Source: Lottia gigantea
Lineage: Eukaryota; Mollusca; Gastropoda; Lottiidae
Direction of reading: 5' to 3'
DNA: 64,000 nucleotides
Assembly (NCBI RefSeq): GCF_000327385.1
Contig: NW_008709463.1
Span: 1,088,449 to 1,152,448, forward strand
The notes under the pieces were generated by a model that worked only from the letters and a program-made list of their open reading frames with translations, searched no databases and was not told the DNA's origin. Below are positions 60,301-61,200 of this stretch, piece by piece (the stretch's first letter is position 1; every line of letters begins with the position of its first letter). The position numbers and the translations under genes were made by a program.

Positions 60301-60679
60301 TAAACCCTATCATAGCGTTCACACCCTTTTTAACATTCCAAAGCCATCTGACTATTGTTAAATAGATAAAGAAAACCCAAGTGTGCAGCCCTGAGTTGAA
60401 TTGAAAATAACTTAGAAGAATAAAAACTGGGCCACATCGATAGTAAACGATGTCGCACGACTATTGAAAGAAGATGTTCACTATGTTTCTCTATTTAAGA
60501 AGTTTTTTTTATATCGCTTCAATAGGTTTAATAGTAAAAATTGTCAATGTACAGTAGCTTACCTGTATCCAACGTTCTGTTTCATGAAGTGCCAATTCTG
60601 TAAAGAATTCCATCTCCTCGTCCTGTCGGAACTTAATTTCCCAATTATCAGACTCCTGTGGCATTCCAGTTCGCGCCAT
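258..60679 (-). CDS. LMO7/LIMCH1: LMO7/LIMCH1-like CH-PDZ(-LIM) protein, 5' part, 17 exons, partial
   Basis: Seen: 17 exons with GT donors and AG acceptors whose phases match, giving 1,128 codons without a stop. The frame starts at an ATG at 60679 and is still open at 258. Residues about 25-150 form a single CH domain (LEDGILLCELLN, PIAGLDNVHVFL, LFNPADLEDLSNRA, ITIYWLGR). Residues about 370-430 carry the basic DWKSRRKSRSEAF segment followed by a Glu/Lys helix, matching the DUF4757-like region of LIMCH1/LMO7. Residues about 662-748 are a PDZ domain with an FGF carboxylate-binding loop. Exon 17 is coiled-coil-like. Known of the family: LMO7 and LIMCH1 act at actin, adherens junctions and stress fibres (LIMCH1 promotes non-muscle myosin II activity) and end in a LIM domain, which here would lie outside the window. 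Inferred: an invertebrate orthologue of the vertebrate LMO7/LIMCH1 pair. Family identity is near certain; exact orthology, the transcript start and alternative exons are not visible. Confidence 0.93.
448..508 (+). mobile_element. SINE-A 3' end fragment in intron 16
   Basis: ATCTTCATTAGCCCACATGA, TGCAGATGTAAAAGTCC then ATTCATTTCATTTCATTTT: the last ~60 bp and tail of the family. Intron 16 is only 274 bp. Confidence 0.65.
625..693 (-). CDS. LMO7/LIMCH1: exon 16: short Asn-rich linker
   Basis: 69 bp, PDDLNAAVVNNIQSFNNQPY then NNQ. Acceptor ATTCAG|CCT, donor CAG|GTAATA, phase 0 at both ends, so it could be skipped without a frame change. Confidence 0.86.
1188..1258. repeat. short foldback in intron 15
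   Basis: GCCTGACAAATCTTGCCA and TGGCCAAATTTGTCAGGC are imperfect inverted repeats around CATCTGTATATCACC. Related sequence is at 39785-39845 and, inverted, at 46600-46660. Confidence 0.55.
1393..1748 (-). CDS. LMO7/LIMCH1: exon 15: PDAGSSDSDGPPAILRKWQ segment and basic linker
   Basis: 356 bp. SFDEADRVRSPDAGSSDSDG then PPAILRKWQRQRPKSEYKI, followed by TLPWQPEHLGI and a charged RKRIEAWNNEQELKRQ helix that leads to the coiled coil. Acceptor CTGCAG|GT, donor CAG|GTAATG, phase 0. Its more ordered composition suggests a conserved short motif; no named domain was assigned. Confidence 0.93.
1878..2235 (-). CDS. LMO7/LIMCH1: exon 14: Ser/Tyr/Asn-rich segment with a 7-residue tandem repeat
   Basis: 358 bp. 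Opens QFDQQNDSSYQSAENISQSY; near its end three copies of a 7-residue unit (GNHDNQY, GNQDNQH, GNHDNQP) are followed by a basic RRKKK patch. Acceptor TTGCAG|CAA, donor TCAA|GTGAGT. Probably intrinsically disordered. Confidence 0.92.
2464..2607 (-). CDS. LMO7/LIMCH1: exon 13: linker containing a coding (AAT)n run
   Basis: 144 bp, 48 codons. DEDPPLYNNNNND, then SSQISSEYSEQPLMQQ and LKNDASLQR. The five consecutive Asn codons are all AAT, a trinucleotide microsatellite inside the coding region. Acceptor TTTTTTTAG|GAT, donor AGG|GTATGT. Confidence 0.9.
2813..2916 (-). CDS. LMO7/LIMCH1: exon 12: acidic Ser/Gln linker after PDZ
   Basis: 104 bp. VEDSDEFLSSDEDESTQKQS and TREKTQSFDSTLSQ. Acidic, probably disordered. 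Acceptor TTCCAG|TA, donor CAG|GTAAGC, phase 0. Confidence 0.9.
3348..3512 (-). CDS. LMO7/LIMCH1: exon 11: second half of PDZ domain
   Basis: 165 bp. GSAADICELKSKDEILLVNK, QEVGRLTNQDVNNLIQQAAR, then IEIRVKRF: the G-S-A-A turn, the DEILLVN strand, the alpha-B helix and the final beta strand of a PDZ fold. Acceptor TTCAG|GC, donor AATG|GTAGGT. With exon 10 this gives a complete domain of about 85 residues. Confidence 0.95.
3549..3848. mobile_element. MITE-B copy filling intron 10
   Basis: Shares AATAGTGTTTACAGCTCACT, GTGTCCAGAATTATTTGCGT, CATATATTCAAGACTTAAAT and AATGGCGAATCAAC with the family. TTAA is present at both borders (3549-3552, 3845-3848). It takes up about 300 of the 349 bp of intron 10, leaving 12-13 bp to the donor and 36 bp to the acceptor. 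Confidence 0.78.
3862..3982 (-). CDS. LMO7/LIMCH1: exon 10: first half of PDZ domain
   Basis: 121 bp. DYAEKNIKITSKHNNSGGFG then FTVSGGTDRHQPVIVERISL. The GGFGFTVSGG strand-loop is the PDZ carboxylate-binding loop. Acceptor TTTCAG|GAT, donor CTTG|GTGAGT, phase 1. The intron after it is almost filled by a MITE. Confidence 0.95.
3990..4080 (+). repeat. possible tRNA-derived SINE head remnant in intron 9
   Basis: GGTAAGGTCAAGGGTTCAAT+CCCTG contains a B-box-like GGTTCAATCC (4051-4060). No acceptor-stem pairing or anticodon arm could be traced, so it is not called a tRNA gene. Confidence 0.3.
4690..4810. mobile_element. MITE-A fragment in intron 9
   Basis: CTTAAAGAGATTGTAAAGAG, GTTTTCCAATTTTCAATCAG, ATGTCTGTGGTTCCACTAAA. 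One arm, beginning about 28 bp downstream of the exon 9 donor on the gene strand. Confidence 0.65.
4839..5366 (-). CDS. LMO7/LIMCH1: exon 9: disordered Asn/Ser/Asp-rich linker before PDZ
   Basis: 528 bp, residues 483-658. An acidic DTESDSDESGTESED patch, an Asn-rich NLSHNSNNNISNHSD stretch, then a basic IRNKFESPSDKPVPRTTVF motif and a proline/arginine patch. Ends SSKVSVK just before the PDZ. Acceptor TTTTAG|AAA, donor AAG|GTCAGT. No folded domain recognised; position and frame fix it in the gene. Confidence 0.92.
5460..5544. repeat. dispersed repeat F copy abutting the exon 8 donor
   Basis: On the gene strand: TTTCATTTGAAAAGTTCTTT, AGCTGCTACCAATGTTGTTT and GATTCGGATCGTTAGTACTT, matching 22610-22695. 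It starts about 3-5 nt past the GT of intron 8 and fills nearly half of the 181-bp intron. Confidence 0.62.
5548..5710 (-). CDS. LMO7/LIMCH1: exon 8: ERRKSGN segment and acidic Ser/Thr-rich linker
   Basis: 163 bp. Completes Arg then ERRKSGNLKSFYPVDDDDEE and a Ser/Thr/Lys-rich tail ending SNKS. It continues the DUF4757-like region from exon 7. Acceptor CTTTCAG|A, donor TCA|GTAAGT, phase 0. Intron 8 is only 181 bp. Confidence 0.92.
5782..6016. mobile_element. chimera of SINE-A fragment and MITE-C half in intron 7
   Basis: 5782-5890 matches SINE-A (GCCTGTAGAACACAGGCCTT, CTGTTTATTGACC). 5890-6016 matches the MITE-C right half (GATAGGCTGTATTCACTAAC, ATCCAATCAAATCGCTTCAT, CAGTCAAGGTATAAG, AACTTGACATTGTGAAAAG). 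Together they occupy most of the 322-bp intron and end ~16 bp from the exon 7 donor. Confidence 0.68.
6033..6184 (-). CDS. LMO7/LIMCH1: exon 7: DUF4757-like basic segment and charged helix
   Basis: 152 bp, residues 378-427. Starts SLGDWKSRRKSRSEAFQIKE, then a Glu/Lys/Gln helix and SYKQIQEE. Vertebrate LIMCH1 has the parallel order ARWKSRRRSVSQ...SIKTYREIVQEKERRE. Acceptor TTTTACAG|T, donor AG|GTAAGA, with an Arg codon split to exon 8. Confidence 0.93.
6304..6404. mobile_element. hAT-like MITE in intron 6
   Basis: 101 bp. CCCTGGTTCCCAACCTGGGG at the left and, in reverse complement, CAGTGGTTACAAACC at the right resemble hAT terminal repeats (CAGTGGTTCCCAACC). Flanks GTCTAAAA and GCTTAAAA are an imperfect 8-bp duplication. 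The right end is 13 bp from the exon 6 donor. Confidence 0.6.
6418..7134 (-). CDS. LMO7/LIMCH1: exon 6: last CH helix and long Ser/Tyr/His/Asp-rich linker
   Basis: 717 bp, residues 139-377. It opens with VAITIYWLGRLVGEQNYP, the C-terminal CH helix, then a low-complexity linker with DHSWDHSYDHS and several RRSSS/RRTSS-type sites that resemble basophilic-kinase targets. It ends KEEDDWQS, the start of the DUF4757-like segment. Acceptor TTTCAG|GTT, donor TCG|GTAAGT. The largest exon in the window. Confidence 0.95.
7310..7500. repeat. dispersed repeat F copy
   Basis: AACATTGGTAGCAGATAATG, TTCATATGAGAAAGTATATC, GTGGTATCAGGTGTCTAGAA, GTAAGCATACCCTGTCTTGC: the reverse complement of the 22.5-kb copy. 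Confidence 0.62.
8275..8515. mobile_element. MITE-A copy
   Basis: TTTTCAATCAGACGTCTGTG, CCACTAAAACTAAGTGTTTG mirrored by AACACTTAGTTTTAGTGGAA, TTGTAGGAACCACAGACATC and AAAACATCTTTTACAAT. The left outer arm is missing. Confidence 0.75.
9061..9180 (-). mobile_element. SINE-B copy (body)
   Basis: GGATAACAACTTAAGTTCAC, ACCAGCAGATCCTTGGTC and CTGTACCTATTTACAGCTGG match the 33-kb and 42-kb copies. Confidence 0.6.
9689..9970. repeat. ~130-bp degenerate tandem repeat
   Basis: CACCAATATCATAAAATTTC at 9689 recurs as CACCAATACATTAAAATTTC at 9819 and CACCAATACCCCAATAAATG at 9950. Units are strongly diverged. Confidence 0.7.
11955..12210. repeat. 31-bp tandem array, about 8 units, same family as the 31-kb array
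   Basis: Unit CACAATGTCAAGCTATTACA+AACTTCATCTT, the reverse complement of the 31-kb unit. No MITE-C body adjoins it. It ends in GGGTTAGGGTT-containing sequence at about 12212. Confidence 0.88.
12379..12662. mobile_element. MITE-A copy
   Basis: CTTAAAGATATTGTAAAGAG and GGTTTTCTAACTTTTT at the left, CAATCAGACGTCTGTGACTC, then AATCGCAGGAACCACAGA and CCTCTTTACAATCCTTTTAG at the right. Both arms present. Confidence 0.75.
12960..13164 (+). mobile_element. SINE-A copy
   Basis: AAGCGTCTAGTTGTTTCGAT, GAGCATGTTAAAGACCCCAC, CCCTCAATGCACACTGCATG, GTCTTCATTAGTCC, then AAACTCCATTCATTTCATTT. Plus strand; diverged. Confidence 0.72.
14520..14640. mobile_element. MITE-B fragment
   Basis: GGCTCAAATTTTGACAG, TGATTAGCTTAACTAAAAAA, TTCCAGTTTCTGGGACTAAG and GTATGATTGGTAAAATT. 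One end only. Confidence 0.6.
15545..15602 (-). mobile_element. SINE-A fragment
   Basis: GTCCCATCTGAACGACTCTT, CCATGTCAGCCCCTTCG and GCATCACTGACAG. Short internal piece. Confidence 0.55.
15969..16403. mobile_element. MITE-C, both ends present; left end triplicated (72-bp unit)
   Basis: Inverted arms: ATACCTTGACTGCAATAGCC (left) and GCTATTGCAGTCAAGGTATA (right), with inner GCAGCGATTTGATTGGATTG and GATCTGATTGGCTGTATTCG. At the left, a 72-bp stretch combining the outer 31-mer (CAATGTCAAGCTATTACAAA) with the TIR is repeated three times. The right end lies about 50 bp from the exon 5 donor. Confidence 0.82.
16452..16494 (-). CDS. LMO7/LIMCH1: exon 5: 43-bp exon linking CH helices
   Basis: Small exon encoding a junction Asp then SDQLKQESDRRLRN, corresponding to the SRKLKN stretch before the last CH helix in LIMCH1. 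Acceptor TTTTCAG|T, donor AAT|GTAAGT. The phase joins exons 4 and 6 exactly. A foldback MITE ends about 50 bp downstream of its donor. Confidence 0.88.
16649..16924 (-). mobile_element. SINE-A copy with 10-bp target-site duplication
   Basis: 276 bp flanked by the direct repeat AGGGGATCAT at 16639-16648 and 16925-16934. On the minus strand it runs from CCCGGTTTTCCCCTGTCAG through GCTGACATGG, AATAAACCGAGGCC, CACAGATCCCTCGACAG-like sequence and CTTCATTAGCCCACA to a CATTCATTTCATTTCATTTC tail. The target-site duplication, the short ATTTC-repeat tail and the 5' truncation are typical of LINE-mobilised SINEs. The best-supported copy of the family. Confidence 0.85.
17640..18005. repeat. A-rich tract with ~170-bp degenerate duplication
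   Basis: CTTCAAACTAATAAAA recurs at 17811 and 17981, with ATCCAAAAAT and TCAAACAC(T)T segments in matching order. It also holds an AAAAT/AAAAAT microsatellite (about 17667-17690 and 17828-17870). Strongly A-rich on the plus strand. Confidence 0.6.
18843..18966. repeat. 62-bp tandem duplication
   Basis: CAACAACTACCTAGTTTGCG, ATATCAGCATCCACTTGAAG, CGAACGTTAACTTGTCATCT occurs twice, at 18843 and 18905, without visible differences. Confidence 0.92.
19045..19222. mobile_element. MITE-C, short internally deleted copy
   Basis: TTATACCTTGACTGCAACAG at the left and GTGGCTATTGCAGTCAAGGT, ATAGCTTGGCATTGTGAAAT at the right enclose only ~120 bp. Confidence 0.75.
19304..19328. repeat. (ATTC)n microsatellite
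   Basis: Six or so ATTC units. The sequence resembles the SINE-A tail, preceded by GTTTTATGTCTTACTTTTGT+GCAG, so it probably marks the tail of a further SINE-A remnant. Confidence 0.6.
19995..20292 (-). mobile_element. SINE-A copy with tRNA-like head
   Basis: Longer copy. The body is as in the other members; on the minus strand it begins with a head containing GAGTTCAATCTTGG, resembling the RNA polymerase III B box (GGTTCAANNCC), followed by GGCATAGGTTGA and AACCATGTTTTCCCC. This suggests the family is tRNA-derived. The tail is degraded. Confidence 0.7.
20861..21355. repeat. 53-bp minisatellite, 9 full units plus a 20-bp partial unit
   Basis: Unit GACCAGATGCATTTAAACAT+GGCTGACGGCTTCACCAATTAAAATAAGGCAAA. 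Units begin at 20861, 20914, 20967, 21020, 21093, 21146, 21199, 21252 and 21305; a 20-bp partial unit starts at 21073. Practically identical units. Confidence 0.95.
22030..22240 (-). mobile_element. SINE-A copy, truncated
   Basis: GAAATGAATGGAGTTTTACG tail side through GTGCACAGTCTGTAGCACAC and CCATATCAGCC. Lacks the head and part of the body (about 20 bp missing around the GCATTAG motif). Confidence 0.75.
22480..22700. repeat. dispersed repeat F, longest copy
   Basis: AGCAGGGTATGCTTATTTTA, ATAGACACCTGATACTACTT, CTCATTTGAAAAGTTCATTA, TTTGGATCGTTAGTACTTGG. Related copies occur at 7310-7500 (inverted), 18476-18530, 5460-5544 (inverted, intron 8), 35370-35420 and 39320-39360. Class unknown. Confidence 0.65.
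23152..23203. repeat. single dispersed unit related to the 63-bp array
   Basis: TTCAATTCAGAGAGTCTACA and TAGCTAATAATGCTTATTTG match the array core, 1.8 kb away on the other side of exon 4. Confidence 0.7.
23958..24067 (-). CDS. LMO7/LIMCH1: exon 4: CH domain (DNVHVFLNAC...LSNRAIA)
   Basis: 110 bp encoding residues 88-123, including DNVHVFLNACRSEFGLYETQ and then LFNPADLEDLSNRA, the hallmark CH segment LFDPxDLxDxxNR of this family. Acceptor TTTCAG|GAT, donor GA|GTAAGT, ending with two bases of a codon. It is separated from exon 3 by the largest intron, 20.7 kb. Confidence 0.95.
24992..25590. repeat. 63-bp tandem array, about 10 units with a divergence gradient
   Basis: Core CAGCATCCCTTTCAGAGAGT+CCACATAGCTAATATTGTTTATTTGGTATT. 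The first four units (from 25001) are nearly identical; later ones become progressively diverged and shorter. The 21-codon periodicity creates a 100-codon plus-strand ORF, judged non-coding. Confidence 0.93.
29328..29410. repeat. dispersed repeat E
   Basis: ACACCTGATGGTACTTCTCT, TTGGAGGAGTCGACTACTAT, ACAACTTTTACTCC, CTTTGGACAAG. The second copy is at 55271-55355. Confidence 0.65.
30605..30673. repeat. 18-bp perfect inverted repeat (hairpin)
   Basis: AATTGTGGGATATCGAAA (30605-30622) and TTTCGATATCCCACAATT (30656-30673) with a 33-nt spacer. Not matched elsewhere in the window. Confidence 0.85.
31065..31835. repeat. 31/32-bp tandem array, about 24 units, derived from MITE-C end
   Basis: Unit GATGAAGTTTGTAATAGCTT+GACATTGTGAA(A), 31 or 32 bp, with recurring single-base variants (GACATT/GGCATT, AGCTTG/AGATTG, GATGAA/GATGGA). 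It directly follows a right-half MITE-C (30940-31060) and its unit is the outer part of the MITE-C terminal repeat. The overlapping minus-strand ORFs are repeat artefacts. Confidence 0.9.
32168..32425. mobile_element. MITE-C, complete copy
   Basis: TTGACTACAATAGCCACTAT at the left; AAGAAAGATGGCTATTGCAG, TCAAGGTATAAG and TACCTTGACATTGTGAAGAT at the right. The middle holds AGAATACAGCCAATCTGAGC. Confidence 0.78.
33055..33200 (-). mobile_element. SINE-B copy (body)
   Basis: GATAATAACTTGAGTTCATG, ACCAGCTGTTCCTTGACCAA and CCCATTTACAGCTGGGTTGA match the body of the 42.5-kb copy. Head not visible. Confidence 0.6.
33770..34070. repeat. diverged direct duplication, ~190 bp
   Basis: GTGACTCGTTCTTTTTACAA, TTCTATACACA and GTTTAGGTGCCAAAATGCCC recur as GTGACTCGTTTCTAGTC, CAATTCTATACACAAAATTT and GTGTAGGTGCTGAAATATCC. 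Confidence 0.55.
37060..37250. repeat. ~83-bp degenerate tandem repeat
   Basis: TCCACTATAGTCTATTGTAA, AGTGCAGCCAACCAACCCAA, TACTGACCACT recurs at about 37143 and, partly, 37233 (GTCCACTATACAGTG). Confidence 0.7.
37380..37648. mobile_element. MITE-A (long foldback element)
   Basis: Near-palindromic: the left arm GTCTGTGGTTCCTGCAATTC, CACTAAAACTAAGTGTTTGA is mirrored by a right arm ATTGCAGGAACCACAGACAT, CTGATTGAAAATTGGAATGG. Outer GATTGTAAAGAGGTTTTCTA also occurs in the other copies. The left arm contains a full CRE palindrome TGACGTCA (37508-37515). No ORF; foldback-type MITE. Confidence 0.78.
37985..38165. mobile_element. MITE-A, left half
   Basis: ATCTTAAAGAGATTGTGAAG, CAATCAAACGTCTGTGGTTC, CCACTAAAACTAAGTGTTTG and TTTATGACATCACTAATCCC. 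The mirrored arm is absent. It lies about 340 bp from the complete copy at 37380. Confidence 0.7.
38591..38808 (-). mobile_element. SINE-A copy, 5' half with tRNA-like head
   Basis: Carries ACTGACAGGGGTAACTGGGT, TATCTCAACCTATGCCAGGA and a head whose minus strand reads TGCCTCAGTGAGTTAGTCAT, tRNA-like. The 3' half is mostly missing. Confidence 0.65.
39146..39265 (-). mobile_element. SINE-A fragment
   Basis: CATATCAGCCCCTCGGACCT, GCATCACAGACAGGGG and the tRNA-like head AGTTAGTTAGCAATCATC. Only the 5' part remains. Confidence 0.55.
40660..40905. mobile_element. MITE-B copy
   Basis: AGTAATAGTGTTCACAGCTC, GAGCCTTTAAATCCATGGGT and ATCCAGAATTATTCGCG. The outer end is degraded. Confidence 0.65.
41085..41340. 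mobile_element. MITE-C, complete copy
   Basis: AACTTCATCTTATACCTTGA and CTGCCATAACCACC at the left; TGATATTGCAGTCAAGGTAA and a degraded 31-mer at the right. Confidence 0.75.
42515..42690 (-). mobile_element. SINE-B copy with tRNA-like head
   Basis: On the minus strand TAGTTAGAGCGTTGGTT (A-box-like, 42660-42676) is followed by GGGTTCAATTCTC (B-box-like, 42613-42625), then the body CCAGTCGACCCAGCTGTAAA and ACCTAAGTTGTTATG. This marks a tRNA-derived SINE distinct from SINE-A. A cloverleaf with an intact acceptor stem is not visible, so this is not a tRNA gene. Confidence 0.7.
43425..43746. mobile_element. MITE-B copy
   Basis: CTTGAATATATGTAAATAGT, GGATTTAAAGGCTCAAATTT, GACAGTGAGCTGTGAACACT, TTCCTGTTTCTGAGACAAAG and a terminal GTCCCTTTAA. 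Same layout as the 57-kb copy. Confidence 0.75.
44571..44721. repeat. 13-bp G-rich minisatellite next to exon 3
   Basis: Unit GTAGGTGGAG(T/C)AT with occasional extra GTAG/GCAG insertions. It ends about 32 bp from the exon 3 donor. In the pre-mRNA it reads as CTCCACCTAC repeats. Several frames are open on the minus strand, a repeat artefact. Confidence 0.9.
44754..44823 (-). CDS. LMO7/LIMCH1: exon 3: CH domain (LLNCIK...PIAGL)
   Basis: 70 bp. Completes the Glu codon and encodes LLNCIKNSSVKRINRQAA then PIAGL, matching the LLNAIKPG...INRLPTPIAGL stretch of vertebrate LIMCH1/LMO7. Acceptor TTTCAG|G, donor TTG|GTAAGT, phase 0. A 13-bp minisatellite begins about 30 bp beyond the donor. Confidence 0.94.
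45545..45690. mobile_element. MITE-C, right half
   Basis: GCTATGATTGGCTGTATTCA, GTGATACAAGAATAGTGGCT, ATTGCAGACAAGGTATAAGA and a degenerate 31-mer. Confidence 0.68.
46245..46290. repeat. AT-rich near-palindromic ATATGATATG repeat
   Basis: ATATCATGATATGATATATG, ATATGATCTGATCATATCGT. Simple sequence with dyad symmetry. Confidence 0.6.
46915..47180 (-). mobile_element. SINE-A copy
   Basis: Near-complete body: AAAGTTTTACGTCCTACTTT, GGGCTAATAAAGACGGGCAA, GTCAAGGGATCTTTAACGTG, CCATGTCAGCCCCCTTGA, ACTGACAGGG. An AGTTGAAA repeat at both ends may be a target-site duplication, but GTTGAAA also belongs to the family sequence, so it is ambiguous. Confidence 0.75.
48360..48655. mobile_element. MITE-D: foldback element with internal 69-bp repeats (about 3 units)
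   Basis: Left arm AATAACAGAACACAGTTTCA, TGGTATACTACTCC is mirrored by right arm GGTGTAGTATACCCTAAAAT, TGTTTTCTGTTATT. Between them a 69-bp unit (TATACTACTCCTGAGTTTTA, TTGTACACAATGTTTCAACA, ATTTACATTATCATCATCAG) is tandemly repeated. No coding capacity. Confidence 0.75.
49191..49264 (-). CDS. LMO7/LIMCH1: exon 2: CH domain (SLEDGILLC)
   Basis: 74 bp encoding AVTRMKFPYPDDPRKSLED and then GILLC, the conserved CH core helix. The acceptor is TTGCAG|G and the donor GA|GTAAGT, leaving two bases of a Glu codon completed by exon 3. It is too short to stand out as an ORF; it was found from CH similarity plus splice sites. Confidence 0.93.
49610..49735. mobile_element. MITE-A, left-arm fragment
   Basis: TTTCAATCAGATGTCTGTGA and AAATTCCACTAAATCTAAGC. 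Half element, diverged. Confidence 0.55.
49860..50166. mobile_element. MITE-A copy, diverged
   Basis: TTATTAAAGAGATTGTAAAA on the left; TGGAACCACAGTCATCTGAC, GAATGGTGTAAATTGATGCT, TTTAGAAAACCTCTTTACAA on the right. Confidence 0.7.
50720..51145. mobile_element. MITE-D copy with about 5 internal 69-bp units
   Basis: Same left arm (GATAACAGAACCCAATTTTA) and inverted right part (GAAACATTGTGTACAATTAA, ACTCAGGTGTAG), with more internal units than the 48-kb copy. Confidence 0.75.
52037..52711. repeat. 45-bp minisatellite, exactly 15 units
   Basis: Unit CAGACTGGATTGTTAGTAAA+TGGCCAAGATAAGACAAATAGTCAT. Units differ essentially only at one A/T site (AAATGG in units 1, 2, 12 and 15; ATATGG in the rest). 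Since 45 is divisible by three, both strands carry long repeat ORFs (229 codons plus, 250 codons minus), which are not taken as genes. It lies in intron 1. Confidence 0.95.
52937..53176. repeat. 90-bp tandem repeat, about 2.7 units
   Basis: TTTCTATATATATTAATTTA, TAACTTTATAACTGTGATAT, TTGGTAATATAGTTGATAGA; units start at 52937, 53027 and 53117. Confidence 0.9.
54886..55130 (-). mobile_element. two SINE-B units in direct tandem
   Basis: Unit 1 (54886-54996) and unit 2 (55028-55130) both contain AGTTCTTGAGGATTCTG-like sequence, a CTTGGCATT motif and a (T)ACAGCTGGGTCAACTTGAG-like end. Head-to-tail and diverged. Confidence 0.55.
55271..55355. repeat. dispersed repeat E
   Basis: ACACCTAATGGTACTACTCT, TTGGAGGAGTCCACCTCTAC, ACAACTTTTACTCCTGATTT and TTCTTTGGACAAGG, matching the 29.3-kb copy. 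Confidence 0.65.
55728..55835 (-). mobile_element. SINE-A fragment
   Basis: GGCCTCGGTTTATTGTCCCA, CTTGTCAGCCCCTCCGACC, TGCATCACTGA and GGGGAAACCTGG. Body only. Confidence 0.65.
56095..56275. repeat. dispersed repeat G (two copies in window)
   Basis: TTCTGAACACAACTCACAAC, CATGAGATACTTGTGACCAC and TTCACAAACATACACAACTG, GTGAT. The related copy at 23255-23385 reads TTCTGAACACAACTCACTAC, TATGAGAAACATTATGACCG, TATTCACAAACTACTGGTGA. Both have an inverted-repeat look (GGTTGTGAAT...). Confidence 0.55.
56433..56644 (+). mobile_element. SINE-A copy with 8-bp target-site duplication
   Basis: 212 bp flanked by ATGCAGGA at 56425-56432 and 56645-56652. Same body as the family (GATGAGACGATAAACC, CAGACTGTGCATGTTAAA, CCCGTCTTCATTAG, AAACTCCATTCATTTCATTTC). 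It starts inside the family body, so it is 5' truncated. Plus strand, antisense to the host gene. Confidence 0.82.
57091..57389. mobile_element. MITE-B, 22-bp perfect terminal inverted repeats
   Basis: 299 bp. TTTAAAGGGACAGATTCGCC+AT at 57091-57112 is the exact reverse complement of 57368-57389. TTAA lies at both borders (57092-57095 and 57385-57388), as for piggyBac-type target duplications, although here TTAA is also part of the inverted repeat. No coding capacity. The best-preserved member of its family. Confidence 0.85.
57680..57925 (-). mobile_element. SINE-A copy
   Basis: Matches the body (CTAATGAAAACGCATAACGC, AACTGTCAAGGAATCTT, GCCTCCGTTTATTGTCCC, CCTACATCACTGAC, CCCGGTTGAAAAATCTG, TATCTCAACCTATGCCAAGA). 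Beyond 57925 it joins sequence also present at 51540-51585 (GAAGCACTGGCCAAGGTCAC). Confidence 0.72.
59030..59560. repeat. ~133-150-bp tandem repeat, about 4 units, with TTAGGG-like segments
   Basis: Units begin with TATCAGTGAGCTAATGTAT (about 59030, 59163, 59313) and contain ACCTAGCCAGTTAGTAGGGT, GTTGGTGTAG, AGTATCAGTAAGGAACTAAG and GGCTAGGGTTAGGGTAT. A fourth unit near 59450 is diverged. Confidence 0.85.
60035..60170. mobile_element. MITE-B fragment
   Basis: TTCACCAATCAAACCTTAGT, CTCAAAAACAGGAATTTC, AGTAATAGTGTTCACATCTC and CCCTCAAATCCAGGAATTA. One half only. Confidence 0.6.
60563..60679 (-). CDS. LMO7/LIMCH1: exon 1: start codon and beginning of CH domain
   Basis: Encodes residues 1-39, from MARTGMPQESDNWEIKF to the first CH helix ending ETERWIQ. 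The ATG at 60679 sits in AAAAATGG, a favourable initiation context, and no upstream in-frame coding resemblance was seen. The donor is CAG|GTAAGC, phase 0. A 5' untranslated leader or an additional upstream exon cannot be excluded. Confidence 0.88.
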
Positions 60680-61200
60680 TTTTCTCTACCGTCCTCTCAC
60701 AAATCACAGAATATATCTGTTAAAGGGACGGAAATCGTCCCACTTTTAACAGGTGAAGATAACAGTGTAAACTGAAGGCTAAATTTGTACTTTCGAGTTA
60801 TACATTACTACAGTTGATAACGCATGGTTAAAGTGGGCATTACACTCCATAACTCACAGTAAAGTTGATATACCATAGTAAATATTTCCCGCGCTTATTG
60901 ACGACTACTTATACACTGTTAAATATATTCACGTCGTTGCAATCGTAGGTTTAAAAGACAACATCTCATAAAGTTGAATGATAACTTTTAACCACGTAGT
61001 GACCGTAGTTCAAATCGCCCCTAGGGTCAGTTTAAGATCACGTGACCTGTTCAAAACCTTGACCATTGGTCGCTGAGTATGTTTACGGTTAGTTTCATTC
61101 AGTGGACGAGAAGGCACGTGTCTTACAAGCATTGTTTATATATTTAAATGTACTACAATAAGCTCTGATGAGCTCTTCTGAGTCGTATTAAGAAAATAGA
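60680..61200 (-). promoter_or_regulatory. probable promoter/5' leader region of the LMO7/LIMCH1-like gene
   Basis: Sequence immediately upstream of the start codon, visibly richer in CpG than the introns. It contains two E-box palindromes CACGTG (about 61039-61044, inside TCACGTGA, and 61115-61120). No TATA box at a convincing distance and no transcription start can be assigned. Inference from position only. Confidence 0.35.

Larger units (their letters stand above)
49265..60562 (-). other. intron 1 (11.3 kb): repeats only
   Basis: Holds MITE-A pieces (49610-49735, 49860-50165), a MITE-D copy with internal minisatellite (50720-51145), the 45-bp array (52037-52711), a 90-bp repeat (52937-53176), a SINE-B pair (54886-55130), SINE-A copies (55728, 56433, 57680), MITE-B (57091-57389) and a ~140-bp repeat (59030-59560). 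No further exon was recognised. Confidence 0.8.
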
